A DNA stretch of 64,000 nt from Doryteuthis pealeii (GCA_023376005.1 CM042148.1:72853741-72917740), one strand, 5' to 3'; numbered from the stretch's first letter, positions 42,436-52,626 are shown. Notes: generated by a model not told the origin, from the letters alone. Translations and numbers: made by a program.

Positions 42436-43282
42436 AATGAATGAATGAAAGAAAATGGAAGATAGATATATAGATAGATAATTAAATTGAAAAGAAAGAA
42501 AGACAAATATGACGGGTTAGAGTGAACATAAGAGAGAAAGAGTGACAGAGACAGAGACACACAGACAAACAGACAGACAGACAGACAGATAGACAAAATA
42601 TATCTCGGCAGATTATGAAAGATAGATAGATAGATAGATATAAGTACCCTGAGATAGATAGATAGATAGATAGATAGATATGAATAGACTGAACAAGGAA
42701 AGTGAAAGAAAAACATTAAAACTGAGAATAAGTTCAAAGAAAGAAAGAAAAACGAATAGAAAGAAAACTGGCTTGAAAAAAAAAAGAAGGAAGAAAGAAA
42801 GGAAGAAAAAGAAACAGGTAACAGTGAGTAAATGACAAATTAAAGGAAAAAAGAGTGTATAATGACAAAAGAGAAGAACTGACGAAAGAAAGAAAGAAAG
42901 AAAGAAAGAAAGAAATCGAAAAAATCTAAAAAGATAAAAAGAGTAATATAAAGAAAAAAAAGGAAGAAAGATGGAAAGAAGGAAAGAAATGCGGATGACA
43001 AGAAACAGGCAACAGCCTAAAAACAATAAAGGAAAAATTTAAGAGAAAAGAGCGTATAAGAAGAAAAATGATAAAAGAAAGAAAGTGTGAAATAAAGAAA
43101 GAAAGAATCGGAAAAAGAGAGAAAGAAAAAGAGAGACAGAGTAAGTTAAAGAAAAAAAGGGAAAAAAGATTGATAGAAAGAAAGGTAGGTATATGTCAAT
43201 ATACAATTCACAGCCTAAAAGAGAATAAAGGAAAAAGTAAAGAACAAAAAGGCGTATAAGAAGAAAATCGAAGAACTGATGA

Positions 43283-43318
<36 letters not shown>

Positions 43319-43590
43319 ACGACAAAAAAGAAACAAACAAAAAAATAAAAGAAGAAATACAAGAAACGAACAGAAATCAACGATGGATCGAAGGCAGTGG
43401 AAGGGAACGAATAGCAAGTAAAAACGTATCAACCGATAAAAAAATAAATACAAAAACAAGAAACAAATAATAATAATAATAATAATAATAATACGAAATA
43501 GACCAACAAAAAAGAAAAAGAAAAGCAAAGAAAAGAAAAAGCAAAGAAAAAGAAAACAGAAAGCAATATAGAAGCAACAGAGAAAGTTAA
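42022..43590. repeat. Polypurine minisatellite
   Basis: (GA)n, (GATA)n, (GACA)n and (GAAA)n with longer units. AATAAAGGAAAAA...GCGTATAAGAAGAAAA recurs at about 42840, 43025 and 43222 (~190-bp period). Also an (AAT)n run at 43468-43490. The plus strand is purine throughout. Confidence 0.75.
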
Positions 43591-43592
43591 AG

Positions 43593-43760
43593 ATGAAAAT
43601 TAAGATGGCGGTGTGTGGAGGTCAGGTGAATCGTTTTGGATCAAGCGACAATTTATTGGGGATTGTCGGAGGCACTGGAAGCGGCTTGCAAGGAATGGTC
43701 GGTCGTTCTATAATGGAGTCGCCACAAGAGGTCATGAATTCTGCGATCGATGCTGTCTGA
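43593..43760 (+). CDS. Candidate first exon (MAVCGGQVNR...)
   Basis: AAGATGGCGG combines a strong start context with a YY1-like motif. From the second ATG (43605) 51 ordinary, non-repetitive codons rich in Gly/Ser/Val follow to TGA. A CAG|GTGAAT donor-like site lies 21 bp after the ATG, so a short first exon is also possible. No homologue recognised. It is the most gene-like short frame in the window, but unsupported. Confidence 0.3.
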   Translation: MKIKMAVCGGQVNRFGSSDNLLGIVGGTGSGLQGMVGRSIMESPQEVMNSAIDAV

Positions 43761-43946
43761 TGGACAAAGTCAAAGGAGACAGATGCACTATTAAAAGACA
43801 TGGAAATGGCAGGCCAAACGCATCGCCATTGCGAATTAAGGAGACCATCAATTTCTCTGATTTTTTAATGTACATTTACATACAGAAATGACCACAAAGC
43901 TCTACAAAGAAAATATTGCATGGAAACGTAAACCCCCTTAATATCT

Positions 43947-43959
43947 ATCTATCTATCTA

Positions 43960-44008
<49 letters not shown>
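43947..44008. repeat. (TCTA)n(TA)n microsatellite
   Basis: Left border of F1 copy 3. Confidence 0.9.
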
Positions 44009-44011
<3 letters not shown>

Positions 44012-44338
44012 TACGTAAATAAACACTGTATTTATTTAATATGGCTTTTAGCCGACAATTTTTGGAGGATATGTGCTTAATTGAAGTCATACCTAATTCT
44101 TGAAAATTAATTAGTTAATAATTAATGAATTTAGGCGGGCATATATGTTCAAATGTAAGGCTAAACAGATCGAGAAAATGTCAATCCCTGAGTGTAGGTC
44201 GAAATGTACATTCAGGGATTGACATTTTCTCGATCTGTTTAGCCTTACATTTGAACATATATGCCCGCCTAAATTCATTAATTATTAACTAATTAATTTT
44301 CAAGAATTAGGTATGACTTCAATTAAGCACATATCCTC

Positions 44339-44340
<2 letters not shown>
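44009..44340 (+). mobile_element. F1 foldback element, copy 3
   Basis: Tail TTTAATATGGCTTTTAGCCG, then ~125-bp arms starting GGAGGATATGTGCTTAATTG and mirrored to CCTCC at 44339. Near-identical to copy 2. (TA)n follows (44341-44380). Confidence 0.7.
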
Positions 44341-44384
<44 letters not shown>

Positions 44385-44438
44385 TGTGTGTATAAACGTA
44401 AACGCCCTTCATATACATACACACACACACATATATAT

Positions 44439-44513
44439 ATGCCGGCTAGAAGTAGTTGCATGGTCTAGCCACACTGAAGAGACATGAAACGTCGAAACAC
44501 CATATCTGTGGAT

Positions 44514-44515
<2 letters not shown>
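44439..44515 (+). mobile_element. 5'-truncated hammerhead short element
   Basis: GCCGGCTAGAAGTAGTTGC onward matches the 3' half of the 45223 element, including the hammerhead, and ends CTGTGGATGAC at (TA)n. Confidence 0.6.
44469..44511 (+). ncRNA. Hammerhead ribozyme motif, stem III altered
   Basis: Stem I CCACA/TGTGG (5 bp perfect), core CTGAAGA, stem II GAC/GTC, GAAA, then CACCATA in place of the CACGTG stem III, and TC. Confidence 0.5.

Positions 44516-44560
<45 letters not shown>
44516..44560. repeat. (TA)n microsatellite
   Basis: Joins the hammerhead element to a SINE-A. Confidence 0.9.
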
Positions 44561-44562
<2 letters not shown>

Positions 44563-44804
44563 GGGTCAGTTTAGCTCAGTCGGTAAAACGTCCGCCTGGA
44601 AACGACAAGGTTTTTCGGGTTGATACCGGCCCTCGCAAACTCAGAGTATGAATAGCACAGGGATGCATGTGTTAAAGTGAGGAGCTGATGGTAGGTGTGG
44701 TGCTCCATCTCAGACGCTAAATACAATCTTCTTGGTCTAGCGCTAGTGGAAAGAGGATTGACTCCCTCGCTGTTTGGCTGATTCTGATTTTAGGCCACCC
44801 GATA
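44561..44804 (+). mobile_element. SINE-A copy, full length
   Basis: GGGTCAGTTTAGCTCAGTCG head through GATTTTAGGCCACCCGATA. Confidence 0.8.
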
Positions 44805-44919
44805 TACGGAGTATTATAAATAAATTTATAAATGGATACATTGGAACAGATATAAATTTATTTCGGCATTTCGTTTCCTCCTCAGTTTGACCTCACACTG
44901 TAATGATAAAATCTAAAAT

Positions 44920-45178
44920 TATACATAGGGATGCTTTTAATACGTTTGAGAATAAAACAATAATATTGGAAATCAATAACACCAAATAATTATTTATTAA
45001 ACACGGTTTTACTAAAACTGGTATGCAAATTATTCACACCATATACTATGTAAACATTTATTTCTTAATGATATATAACACATATTGCAGGATGTTAAGC
45101 ACACAAATAATATGGGTTGTTTTGATGCAAATCTATCTTAAGTGGACATTTATAGAGACATTGTTAATAAATAAGAGG
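44920..45178 (-). mobile_element. Helitron internal fragment
   Basis: Collinear with 2480-2725 of the 1-kb Helitron (AGAGATCAATAACACC-type and AAACTGGTATGCAAATTA blocks). Both termini are absent. Confidence 0.55.
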
Positions 45179-45347
45179 CTAATTAAGAAAGAAAATAATG
45201 AATACGGGTTATTTAGTAATATATATGTAGCAATTAATTGTTCACCCTAGACTGACGGCCGGTGATAGCCGCAAGGGTAAGGAATTTGACAGAGAAAAAT
45301 TCTGTCGGGTTTCGATCCCGGCTAGAGGTAGCTGTTAGAAAGTCAAG

Positions 45348-45388
45348 CCGCGCTGATGAGAAATAAACTTCGAAACACGTGTCTGTGG
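45348..45388 (+). ncRNA. Hammerhead ribozyme 1 of the tandem element
   Basis: Stem I CCGCG/TGTGG (5 bp with two G-U), core CTGATGA, stem II GAA/TTC, GAAA, palindromic stem III CACGTG, then GTC. All invariant bases present. Confidence 0.65.
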
Positions 45389-45947
45389 ATTATTGAAGTG
45401 AGTTAGCGTACTGTTGGTTTGAGCAACAAGCTAAGCACAACTGAACCAGTGCCAAGACAACTGGTACTTATGGGAATCCAGAATAGTCCGCCCATGCGTT
45501 TGGGTGATTCCATTCCTAGAGTCCTTGGCTGCTTGGTTTCTATGATGTTCTGTGGCTTCATAAATAACCTGCCATTTTTGCAGTAGGCTTTGCAGCAGTT
45601 TCGTATTAAGTTACGTCTGCTTGCTGCCTTGTCTTAACAATTCGACGGTAATTGGAACTAGTATGATTATTATACATGGATGACTGATATATATGTCTCC
45701 CACTCCCATGGTTGAGCACTGTTTGGGGACATTAATGGTAAATTCACCGTTTGGCATTAGCCGTGACCCGTCTGTTTACAGATTTGAGTTCTCTGGTGAT
45801 TGTAAAAACATACCGCCGTAAAGTATGTAGCCATTAATTGTTCACTCTAGAATGACAGCCGCTATTAGCCGCAAGGGTAAGGAACTTAGGAGACGAAAAT
45901 TCTTTCGGATTTCGATCCCGGCTAGAGGTAGCTGTTAAAAAGTCGAG

Positions 45948-45988
45948 CCGCACTGATGAAAAGTAAACTTTGAAACACGTGTCTGTGG
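45948..45988 (+). ncRNA. Hammerhead ribozyme 2 of the tandem element
   Basis: Stem I CCGCA/TGTGG, core CTGATGA, stem II AAAG/CTTT (4 bp), GAAA, CACGTG, then GTC. Stem II differs from copy 1 on both sides yet pairs, which is compensatory change. Confidence 0.68.
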
Positions 45989-45990
45989 AT

Positions 45991-46571
45991 ATATATATAT
46001 TCTGAGGGATCCGTTTCCTTTTCTCTATTTTTTTATGGGAGACACCCGTGGTTATGCCCTCATATTTAAATCTTTGCTTAGTTTCTAGAGTACATGGATG
46101 GTATCTCACATTCTTCTGTAGTCTGCAGCTATCTTCATGGCTTAATCTAACTGGTCTTTTGTTGACTGGTCTGGTTCTGCTATAGATCATGTTCTTCAAG
46201 ATGCTGGTCTTATTATGTCAAAGTTGTCATTAGTTCTTAGAGACAATGCAAGACATATTTTGTTGTGATCATATTTTTATTAAATTCGGAACCAGAACTT
46301 TTCCAGCTGCGTAGGAGCCAAACCGGTCCATACTTACCTCAGGACCTATAACGGCTCGATTATCTCTTAACTAACTCAACCTACTTTCCGACAGACATCG
46401 TAACCCTCAGTAGTTTGGTCAGATCGAGGTTACAGAACACCAATCACCTAATTTGAAGTCAAATCTGCTTCTACACTAAACTTCTAAAAAACGACGGTTA
46501 TCATTAAGCATTTCGACTTTTTCTAACATTTCCTACTTCATACCAGGAAAATTTGACTAGGAATATTAGTT
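45991..46571. other. Unassigned; open minus frame 46012-46199
   Basis: A stop-free minus frame (MKNMIYSRTRPVNKRPVRLS...) of ordinary composition. No family recognised; possibly an old retroelement piece. Confidence 0.25.
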
Positions 46572-46856
46572 GGTTGGATTTTAAGGCGTGTCAACCCTTG
46601 TTGGGTTATTTTATTCTGAATATATTTTGTTTTAGTCATATTTAATGAGTATTCAAATTTATTTTTCGGCCAATATTTTAAACTTATTTATTTTCTATTC
46701 AACCCATAAATCGGACACTATCAGGTACTACCACTCCGTGTTATTGTGGACTTGGGAATAGTGAAAAGAAGGGGTACTGCACATTCCCCAGAGCTCTGGA
46801 ATTAGAACATCCGTACTAGATGCAGTTTAACGTCATGCCCAGGACACCTAGAAATA
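46572..46856 (-). mobile_element. rep-C copy
   Basis: Tail TTGGTTGGATTTTAAGGCGT, then the body (AACCCATAAATCGGACACTA, AACGTCATGCCCAGGACA). Diverged. Confidence 0.6.
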
Positions 46857-46924
46857 GTGTTATACCGATATTCTAAGAAGATGACGTCTTTTTTTATTAT
46901 CTAGACCGATAGATTGAGGCTGTT

Positions 46925-47352
46925 TTAATTTCTCTGAGTGTTAATACTCTTGGGAAAGATATAGGGCTCAGTCGGTAGGGCGCTCGCCTCGAAATCACAA
47001 GGTTCCTTGTTCGATACCAGCCCGCACCAACTCAGCACAGGGATCTTTATGGTAAAGTGAGAAGTTGTTGATAGGTGTGGTGCTCCACCCCAGACGCTAG
47101 AATAATATCCTTGTCGTAGCTCTAATGAAAAGGAGATATATTCCCTCGCTGTATGGCTGATACCGATAATTAGGCCGACTTTTTCCTTACTTATTCTTCA
47201 CTTTACATCTAGCTATGAGTAAACAGCAGAGTAGACTGGGGTCTTTAACCTTGGTATGCAACCAGTCTAGGAGAAGGACAACTCTGAATTGAAACCAGTA
47301 AACATTGGTCTTGTATTGCCTCCCGCTAACGGCGGAGGGGTTGGGTAATTAA
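46925..47352 (+). mobile_element. SINE-B interrupted by SINE-A
   Basis: SINE-B from GAGGCTGTTTTAATTTCTC to AATACTCTTGGGAAAGATA (46925-46962), resuming at CATCTAGCTATGAGTAAACA (about 47208) and ending GGGGTTGGGTAATTAAATA. Confidence 0.7.
46963..47190 (+). mobile_element. SINE-A nested in SINE-B
   Basis: Starts GGGCTCAGTCGGTAGGGCGC and ends GATACCGATAATTAGGCCGA plus a tail to ~47207. SINE-A is therefore younger here. Confidence 0.7.
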
Positions 47353-47625
47353 ATACTTCTATTTTTTTTTTTTTTACATTTTCTTAGGCCAAACGGGGAT
47401 ATTTTGACTAGAATTATTGTGTTACACTAATCTTCTAAGAAGAAGCCTTTTTTATCATCTGGCCGAAACAGCGACCTCTGGTGGCGGTAAAGAAATGCCG
47501 AAGTATTTTTATCTTTTCTCTTTATCCCCTACGCCATAATTGCTGTATTCGTCCTCAATTTTTTGTCCCTCATTCAAACCATGCTATTTCTTCGAGCCAC
47601 GTTTTTTGTCTTCTTTCCTTTCTAC

Positions 47626-47628
47626 TCA

Positions 47629-47662
<34 letters not shown>
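47626..47662. repeat. (TTA)n microsatellite
   Basis: Triplet run. Confidence 0.9.
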
Positions 47663-47753
47663 TTGCTTAGTGGTCCCTATCTCTGTCAACATTTACTCAA
47701 TTACCATCACTCCCCCCCCAACAAACCCTGGCCCCTAATCTAATTTTCTCCTT

Positions 47754-47756
<3 letters not shown>

Positions 47757-47793
<37 letters not shown>

Positions 47794-47815
47794 TCTCTCT
47801 CTCTCGCTCGCTTGC
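47757..47815. repeat. (CT)n microsatellite
   Basis: CT run with GCT variants. Confidence 0.85.
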
Positions 47816-47874
47816 TCGTTCTCTTTTTTTTTCACTTTCGCCCCTCTCTAGGATATCGCTTTTTCTAATCAAGC

Positions 47875-48120
47875 TGATTCAAGCACACCTTTTTTTTTGC
47901 CACCCAAATTGCGACCGTCTACCCGACCAATCAGCCGGCTGAATACAATCTGCTAGTCGAGGCTTTAAAAAAAAAAAAGAAAGATTGGAGAAAATGGCGT
48001 GGGGGGGGAACGCAGCCATTTTTCGGACTTGTCCCTCCTGTTCTTCCCCATATTTTGATTGTTTTTCTCCATCTTAATTCGGCCAACAATTCCACTTCCG
48101 GTTCAGTGTTGCATATTGTC
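47875..48120. promoter_or_regulatory. Possible TATA-less promoter block
   Basis: In 250 bp: a YY1-like AAAATGGCG (47990), an inverted YY1 site CGCAGCCATTTTT (48012), and an ETS-type ACTTCCGG (48090), with G-rich and CpG-containing surroundings unlike the flanks. No exon can be assigned on either side. Confidence 0.25.
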
Positions 48121-48153
48121 CTGGTTCAGAATAAATGAATTAGGACAAAACCA

Positions 48154-48195
<42 letters not shown>
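48154..48195. repeat. (TTA)n microsatellite
   Basis: Triplet run. A (CTT)n(ATT)n(TAG)n run follows at 48368-48455. Confidence 0.9.
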
Positions 48196-48507
48196 TATTT
48201 GTACAAATAGAATAAAAAGAAAATGAAATAATAGTTGATTGACGGTGAAACAAAGAAATCACCCACTTTTTTTTACTTGGCCGGCAATCCCCTGTCTGTC
48301 TATCTGTCTGTCTGTCTGTCTCTCTCTCTCGTTCTTTTGATAATTCTCCCCATTTTCATTACTCTTTTGTCTTTTCTTCTTCTTCTTCTTCTTCTTCCTT
48401 CTTATTATTATTATTATTATTATTATTATTAGTATAGTAGTAGTAGTAGTAGTAGCAGTGGAGACACGTAGTGTAATAGTTACCGTCGTAGGTAATTATT
48501 ATTATTA

Positions 48508-48836
48508 TTTCACTCCATTCGAGTTTTTCACACCTGTTAGCAAATCTCCTCAGGTCTCCAGGACTCTTCTGAGTATTCCAGGCGATCTCGGCAATGCTGT
48601 AGTCTGGAGGTCTCGATTCTTCCTCTGATTTTCAGTTCATCCAGACTCTTTTTCCAGACCCCTGGGGATTGTTCCAAGGGCCCCAATTACAATTGGTACG
48701 ACCTTCACCCTCATGTTCTACAGTTTTCTCAGTTCTCTGGCAAGGTCTAAGTATTTGTCGATCTTTTCGCTCTCTTTCACTTTCACTCTCACTCTGTGAT
48801 CGGCCGGAACGGCAAAATCCACGAGATGACAAATTT

Positions 48837-48837
<1 letters not shown>
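48508..48837 (-). pseudogene. LINE 3' fragment, array copy 1
   Basis: Minus-strand coding relic of a LINE pol C-terminus: DFAVPADHRV-type start, basic E/K-rich stretch, DKYLDLARELR, VVPIVIGALGTIP-type core and ETIQ/LEI end, with frameshifts. Its 3' side (left) meets an ATT run. The same fragment recurs six more times to 52.1 kb. Confidence 0.65.

Positions 48838-48898
<61 letters not shown>
48838..48898. repeat. (ATT)n microsatellite
   Basis: Acts as the (AAT)n 3' tail of the next copy and adjoins the 5' end of copy 1. Confidence 0.85.
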
Positions 48899-48904
48899 TA
48901 CTCG

Positions 48905-49294
48905 ATGGGAGTATTTCTTATCCACCTAAGCTGGTAGTCCACTCGAGGCTGAGTGACAGCAAGTCACTTCAGGTTTCTTCAGAGTATTCTAGCTGATCTT
49001 AACAATGCTGTTGTTATGATGGTCTCGATTGTTCCTCGGTTTTTCATTTCCTCCAGACTCTTTCCAAAAGGCCCCAATTACAATTGGTACGACATTTACC
49101 TTCATGTTCCAACTTTTGTCAGTTTTCTTGCTAATTCAAAGTATTTGTATATCTTTTCGTCTTCTTTCACCTTCCCTCTCTAATTGCCGGGACTGTAAAA
49201 TTCATGTGTGGAGAAGTTTTCTCCTTGTTAATTAACAATTAAGGTCTAGTCTCCTAGCCGGTATTAGATGATCTGTCTGTTTCTCAAAATCCCA
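48905..49294 (-). pseudogene. LINE 3' fragment, array copy 2
   Basis: Same fragment, more diverged (GGCCCCAATTACAATTGGTA region conserved), extending further 5' to CTCAAAATCCCA. Confidence 0.65.
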
Positions 49295-49820
<526 letters not shown>

Positions 49821-49869
49821 TTATTATTATTATTATTATTATTATATTATTATTATTATTATTATTATT

Positions 49870-49932
49870 GATGCGTTAGCTGATGGTATTTCGCTGGAGT
49901 CTGAGTGACAAGTCTCCTCAGGTCCCCTGGAC

Positions 49933-49935
<3 letters not shown>
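49870..49935 (-). pseudogene. LINE 3' fragment, array copy 4 (short)
   Basis: Only the last ~65 bp (GCTGATGGTATTTCGCTGG, CTGAGTGACAAGTCTCC), between triplet runs. Confidence 0.6.

Positions 49936-49991
<56 letters not shown>
49936..49991. repeat. (ATT)n microsatellite
   Basis: Triplet run; 49785-49869 is a similar (CTT)n(ATT)n run. Confidence 0.9.
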
Positions 49992-49992
<1 letters not shown>

Positions 49993-50430
49993 CATACTCC
50001 TAGCAAGTTTTTCAAACAAGCTCTAGCTGATTTATTTTTTTTTACTACAGTCTGAGTGACAGCAAATTTCCTCAGGTCTCCAGGACTCTTTTAATTATCC
50101 TAGCTGATTTTAACACTGCTGTGGTCTAGATGGTTCCGATTCTTTCTCTAATCTCCACATCATCAAGTGTCTTTCCAAGGTTCTTAGAGACTGTTCCAAG
50201 ACCTCCAACTACGATTCGTATCACCCACACCTTCATGTTACACAGCTTTTCATCTCTCTGGCAAGATTCAAGTATTTGTCAATCTTTCATTTTCCCTTTC
50301 ACTCTGTGGTCCACTGGAACAGCAAAATCCACGCGATAACAAGTTCTTTTCTTCTAGTTAATTAGCAACTAGATCTGGCGAAATTTCAGTTTCTTGCACA
50401 ATTCCCAGTGGATCAACTCCTACACCCACT
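49993..50430 (-). pseudogene. LINE 3' fragment, array copy 5
   Basis: Full-length version of the fragment, ending 5' near GATCAACTCCTACACCCAC. Frame broken. Confidence 0.65.
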
Positions 50431-50485
50431 CATAAATGTTCTTTTATTTTTGTATTAGTTAGCTGTATTCACATATTTAAAAAAA

Positions 50486-50730
50486 AAGTCGTCGTGGCGG
50501 CCTAATGTCGGTATCAGCCAGACAACGATATAGTATATCCCCTTTTCACTAACGCTACATCAAGGAGATTATTTTAGCGTCTGAGGTGGAACGCCATACC
50601 TACCATCAGCTCCTCTCTTTACCGCACAGTTTCCTGTGCGGCTAATACGCTGAGTTGGCGAGGGCCGGTATCGAACCAGGAACCTTGCGATTCTTAGCCG
50701 AACGCTCTACCGACTGAGCTAAACCGGCCC
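50486..50730 (-). mobile_element. SINE-A copy, full length
   Basis: GTCGTCGTGGCGGCCTAATG through CTGAGCTAAACCGGCC. Confidence 0.8.
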
Positions 50731-50884
50731 TTTTTTTTTCTTATTGTTTCATATTTATCACCACTTAGCTAACATTTGTTATTCTCCTGAGTGTTATCAA
50801 TTTTTGCATTGATAAAATTATACGTATGGCATTCATTTTTGTACAGTTTCTCTCTTTAAGTTTCTCTGCGTAACCATGTCCAGG

Positions 50885-51065
50885 TCAGTAACCATTTCAC
50901 TCCTTGCAAGTTTTTCACGACCAGCGTTAACAAGTCTCATGGTCTCTTCTGAATATTAATCAATCTCAACAATTCTATTGTCTAGATGGTCTTGATTCTT
51001 CTTTTGATTTCCATTTCATTCCAATCTCATTTCAAAACCCTTTCGTAACGTTCACATTCTATGCA
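50885..51065 (-). pseudogene. LINE 3' fragment, array copy 6
   Basis: Matches the 3' half (TTTCACTCCTTGCAAGTTTT, AGATGGTCTTGATTCTTC). No triplet tail. Confidence 0.55.
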
Positions 51066-51091
51066 TTTTTTACTACAGTATTAGCAGTTGG

Positions 51092-51352
51092 AGGCGCGTG
51101 GTGTAATGTCTAGAGTCGACCCGAGTTCAAATCATTGACGAGGCTGTTTGCATTTCTCATAACCCTAATGCCCTTGGGAAATGTATGCATCAACCTACTA
51201 ACCCTCCAGCTATGGGTAAATAGTAAGGCGGACTGGGCTCTTTAACCTTGGCAAGGTAACCTGTCTAAGAGAAGGAAAACTCTGAATTCAAACTCTGCTT
51301 TGAAATTGACCTTGTGTCTCATCCTACTCGTGCAGTGGGGTTGGTAAATACA
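51092..51352 (+). mobile_element. SINE-B copy, small head deletion
   Basis: GGAGGCGCGTGGTGTAATGT; about 18 bp missing between the boxes; complete tail. Confidence 0.75.
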
Positions 51353-51384
51353 TATTAGCTGGTGGTCTTCACTGGAGCCAGAGA

Positions 51385-51540
51385 GGGAGGTCCTCCTTGG
51401 CGTGGTGGTTAATGTGCAGAACTGAGACATCGTAGTTAGCGAGTTTGAACGCCAGTTGCATTATTCCCTTCACTATCGGACTAATACCCTTGGGAAAAGT
51501 ATGAACCCTCTACTCCCCACCCACAGTTATGCGTTAAATG
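51385..51540 (+). mobile_element. SINE-B-related copy with a different head
   Basis: Head GGCGTGGTGGTTAATGTGCA, box B GCGAGTTTGAACGCC, then the SINE-B body TAATACCCTTGGGAAAAGTA. Suggests a head-swapped subfamily. Confidence 0.5.
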
Positions 51541-51544
51541 GTGC

Positions 51545-51790
51545 TATGGAGCCAGTTTTGCTAAGTGGAGAGTTCGCCGAGGAATCGCAAGACTTTGAGT
51601 TCGGTCCCGTTCCTAGCCAACTCACAAGCGCATAATTAGCACGGATTGCGTTATCTGATCTGTGCGGTAAAGCATCTGGGGGCTGATGGTAGCTGTGGCG
51701 CTCCACATCTGCAAAGCAATCTCCCTGGTCTTGTGATAGCGGGAAGGGGCTATACACCCTCACTGTTCGGTGGATACCGGTAATAGACTC
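51545..51790 (+). mobile_element. Diverged SINE-A copy
   Basis: Box-A-like GTTTTGCTAAGTGGAGAG, GAGTTCGGTCCCG, ATCTGTGCGGTAAAGCATC, GCTGATGGTAGCTGTGGC. Older than the other copies. Confidence 0.6.
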
Positions 51791-51835
51791 TTCCACAGGA
51801 CTTAGTATTATGACTGTTCTTATACAAGGATGGAT

Positions 51836-51890
51836 TCCGCATTAAATAACCTACAATGCTTGACATGCCTTTAAAAACAAAGAAACCAAG
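51836..51890 (+). repeat. LINE-type 3' tail fragment
   Basis: GCATTAAATAACCTACAATG ... CATGCCTTTAAAAAC. Confidence 0.5.
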
Positions 51891-51904
51891 CTAAATGAAA
51901 CTGG

Positions 51905-52065
51905 TGCTAAGTGATTGTAATTGTCTCCAACTCTCCAGAACTCTGCTCAGTATTCTAGCTGAACTCAACAGTGCTGTGGTCTAGAGAATCTCAATAATTC
52001 TGCGGATGTTCAGCTCCCAACTCCGTGTCTTTTCCCAGGTTCTTTGGGACTGTTCATAGGACTTT
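51905..52065 (-). pseudogene. LINE 3' fragment, array copy 7
   Basis: AGTATTCTAGCTGAACTCAA and GTGCTGTGGTCTAGAG blocks. Partial. Confidence 0.55.
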
Positions 52066-52185
52066 ATACCAATTAAAATTGAAAAAAAAAACATAGGACA
52101 AAATTAGGAAAAGAATATAGATAATTGAGAAGGAAATAGTTAAACCAAATAAATAAATTGGTTATATCTGTTAAGGAAATATCAT

Positions 52186-52372
52186 TGGGAAAGATATGAA
52201 TCCTACTCTGCCTCCAGATATGGGTAAATAGTAGGGCAGATTGGGCTCTTTAACCTTGTTTAGGCAACCGGTCTAGGAGAAGGAAAACTCTGAATTCAAA
52301 CCTGCTGAACTCCGCTTAAGAAATTGACCTTGTGTCGCATCCTGCTCGTGCGGAGGGGTTGGTAAATATATA
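52186..52372 (+). mobile_element. SINE-B copy, head missing
   Basis: ATCATTGGGAAAGATATGAA to GGGGTTGGTAAATATATATA. Well preserved 3' half. Confidence 0.75.
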
Positions 52373-52496
52373 TATATCTGTTTAGGAAATCGTCGCTTTC
52401 AAAGCGAATTAAAAATTAAGTCTGTTTTCCCTGAGTTTTAAGTATCGTACTTATTTATCTCCCTTGCAAATCATGACAGCATAATCATTTTTACGG

Positions 52497-52626
52497 TTGA
52501 GTAGGTTCTTTAACCTTTTCTAGGCAACCATTCTGGAATAAAAACCCTGAATTCAAACCTATTAAATTCCGCTTAAGAAACTGACCCTATGTCACATCCT
52601 GTTTGTCCGTAGAGTCGGTAAATATA
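52497..52626 (+). mobile_element. SINE-B 3' fragment
   Basis: GGTTCTTTAACCTTTTCTAG to GTCGGTAAATATA. Diverged. Confidence 0.6.

Larger units (their letters stand above)
45223..45990 (+). mobile_element. Tandem hammerhead element (retrozyme-like)
   Basis: A ~165-bp module (45223-45390) repeats at 45827-45990. Each has AATTAATTGTTCAC, a box-A-like TAGCCGCAAGGG, a TTTCGATCCCGGCTAGAGGT box-B-like arm and a 3' hammerhead. The two predicted cleavage sites (after 45383 and 45983) are exactly 600 nt apart, so self-cleavage would release a 600-nt RNA. That is the layout of metazoan retrozymes or of PLE terminal repeats. No protein coding lies in the 600-bp unit. Confidence 0.6.

Noticed and set aside
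44190..44230. GGTCGAAATGTACATTCAGG in the F1 loop as a degenerate hammerhead
   Set aside because: It is fully explained as the loop of the F1 palindrome; the CTGANGA box is absent.
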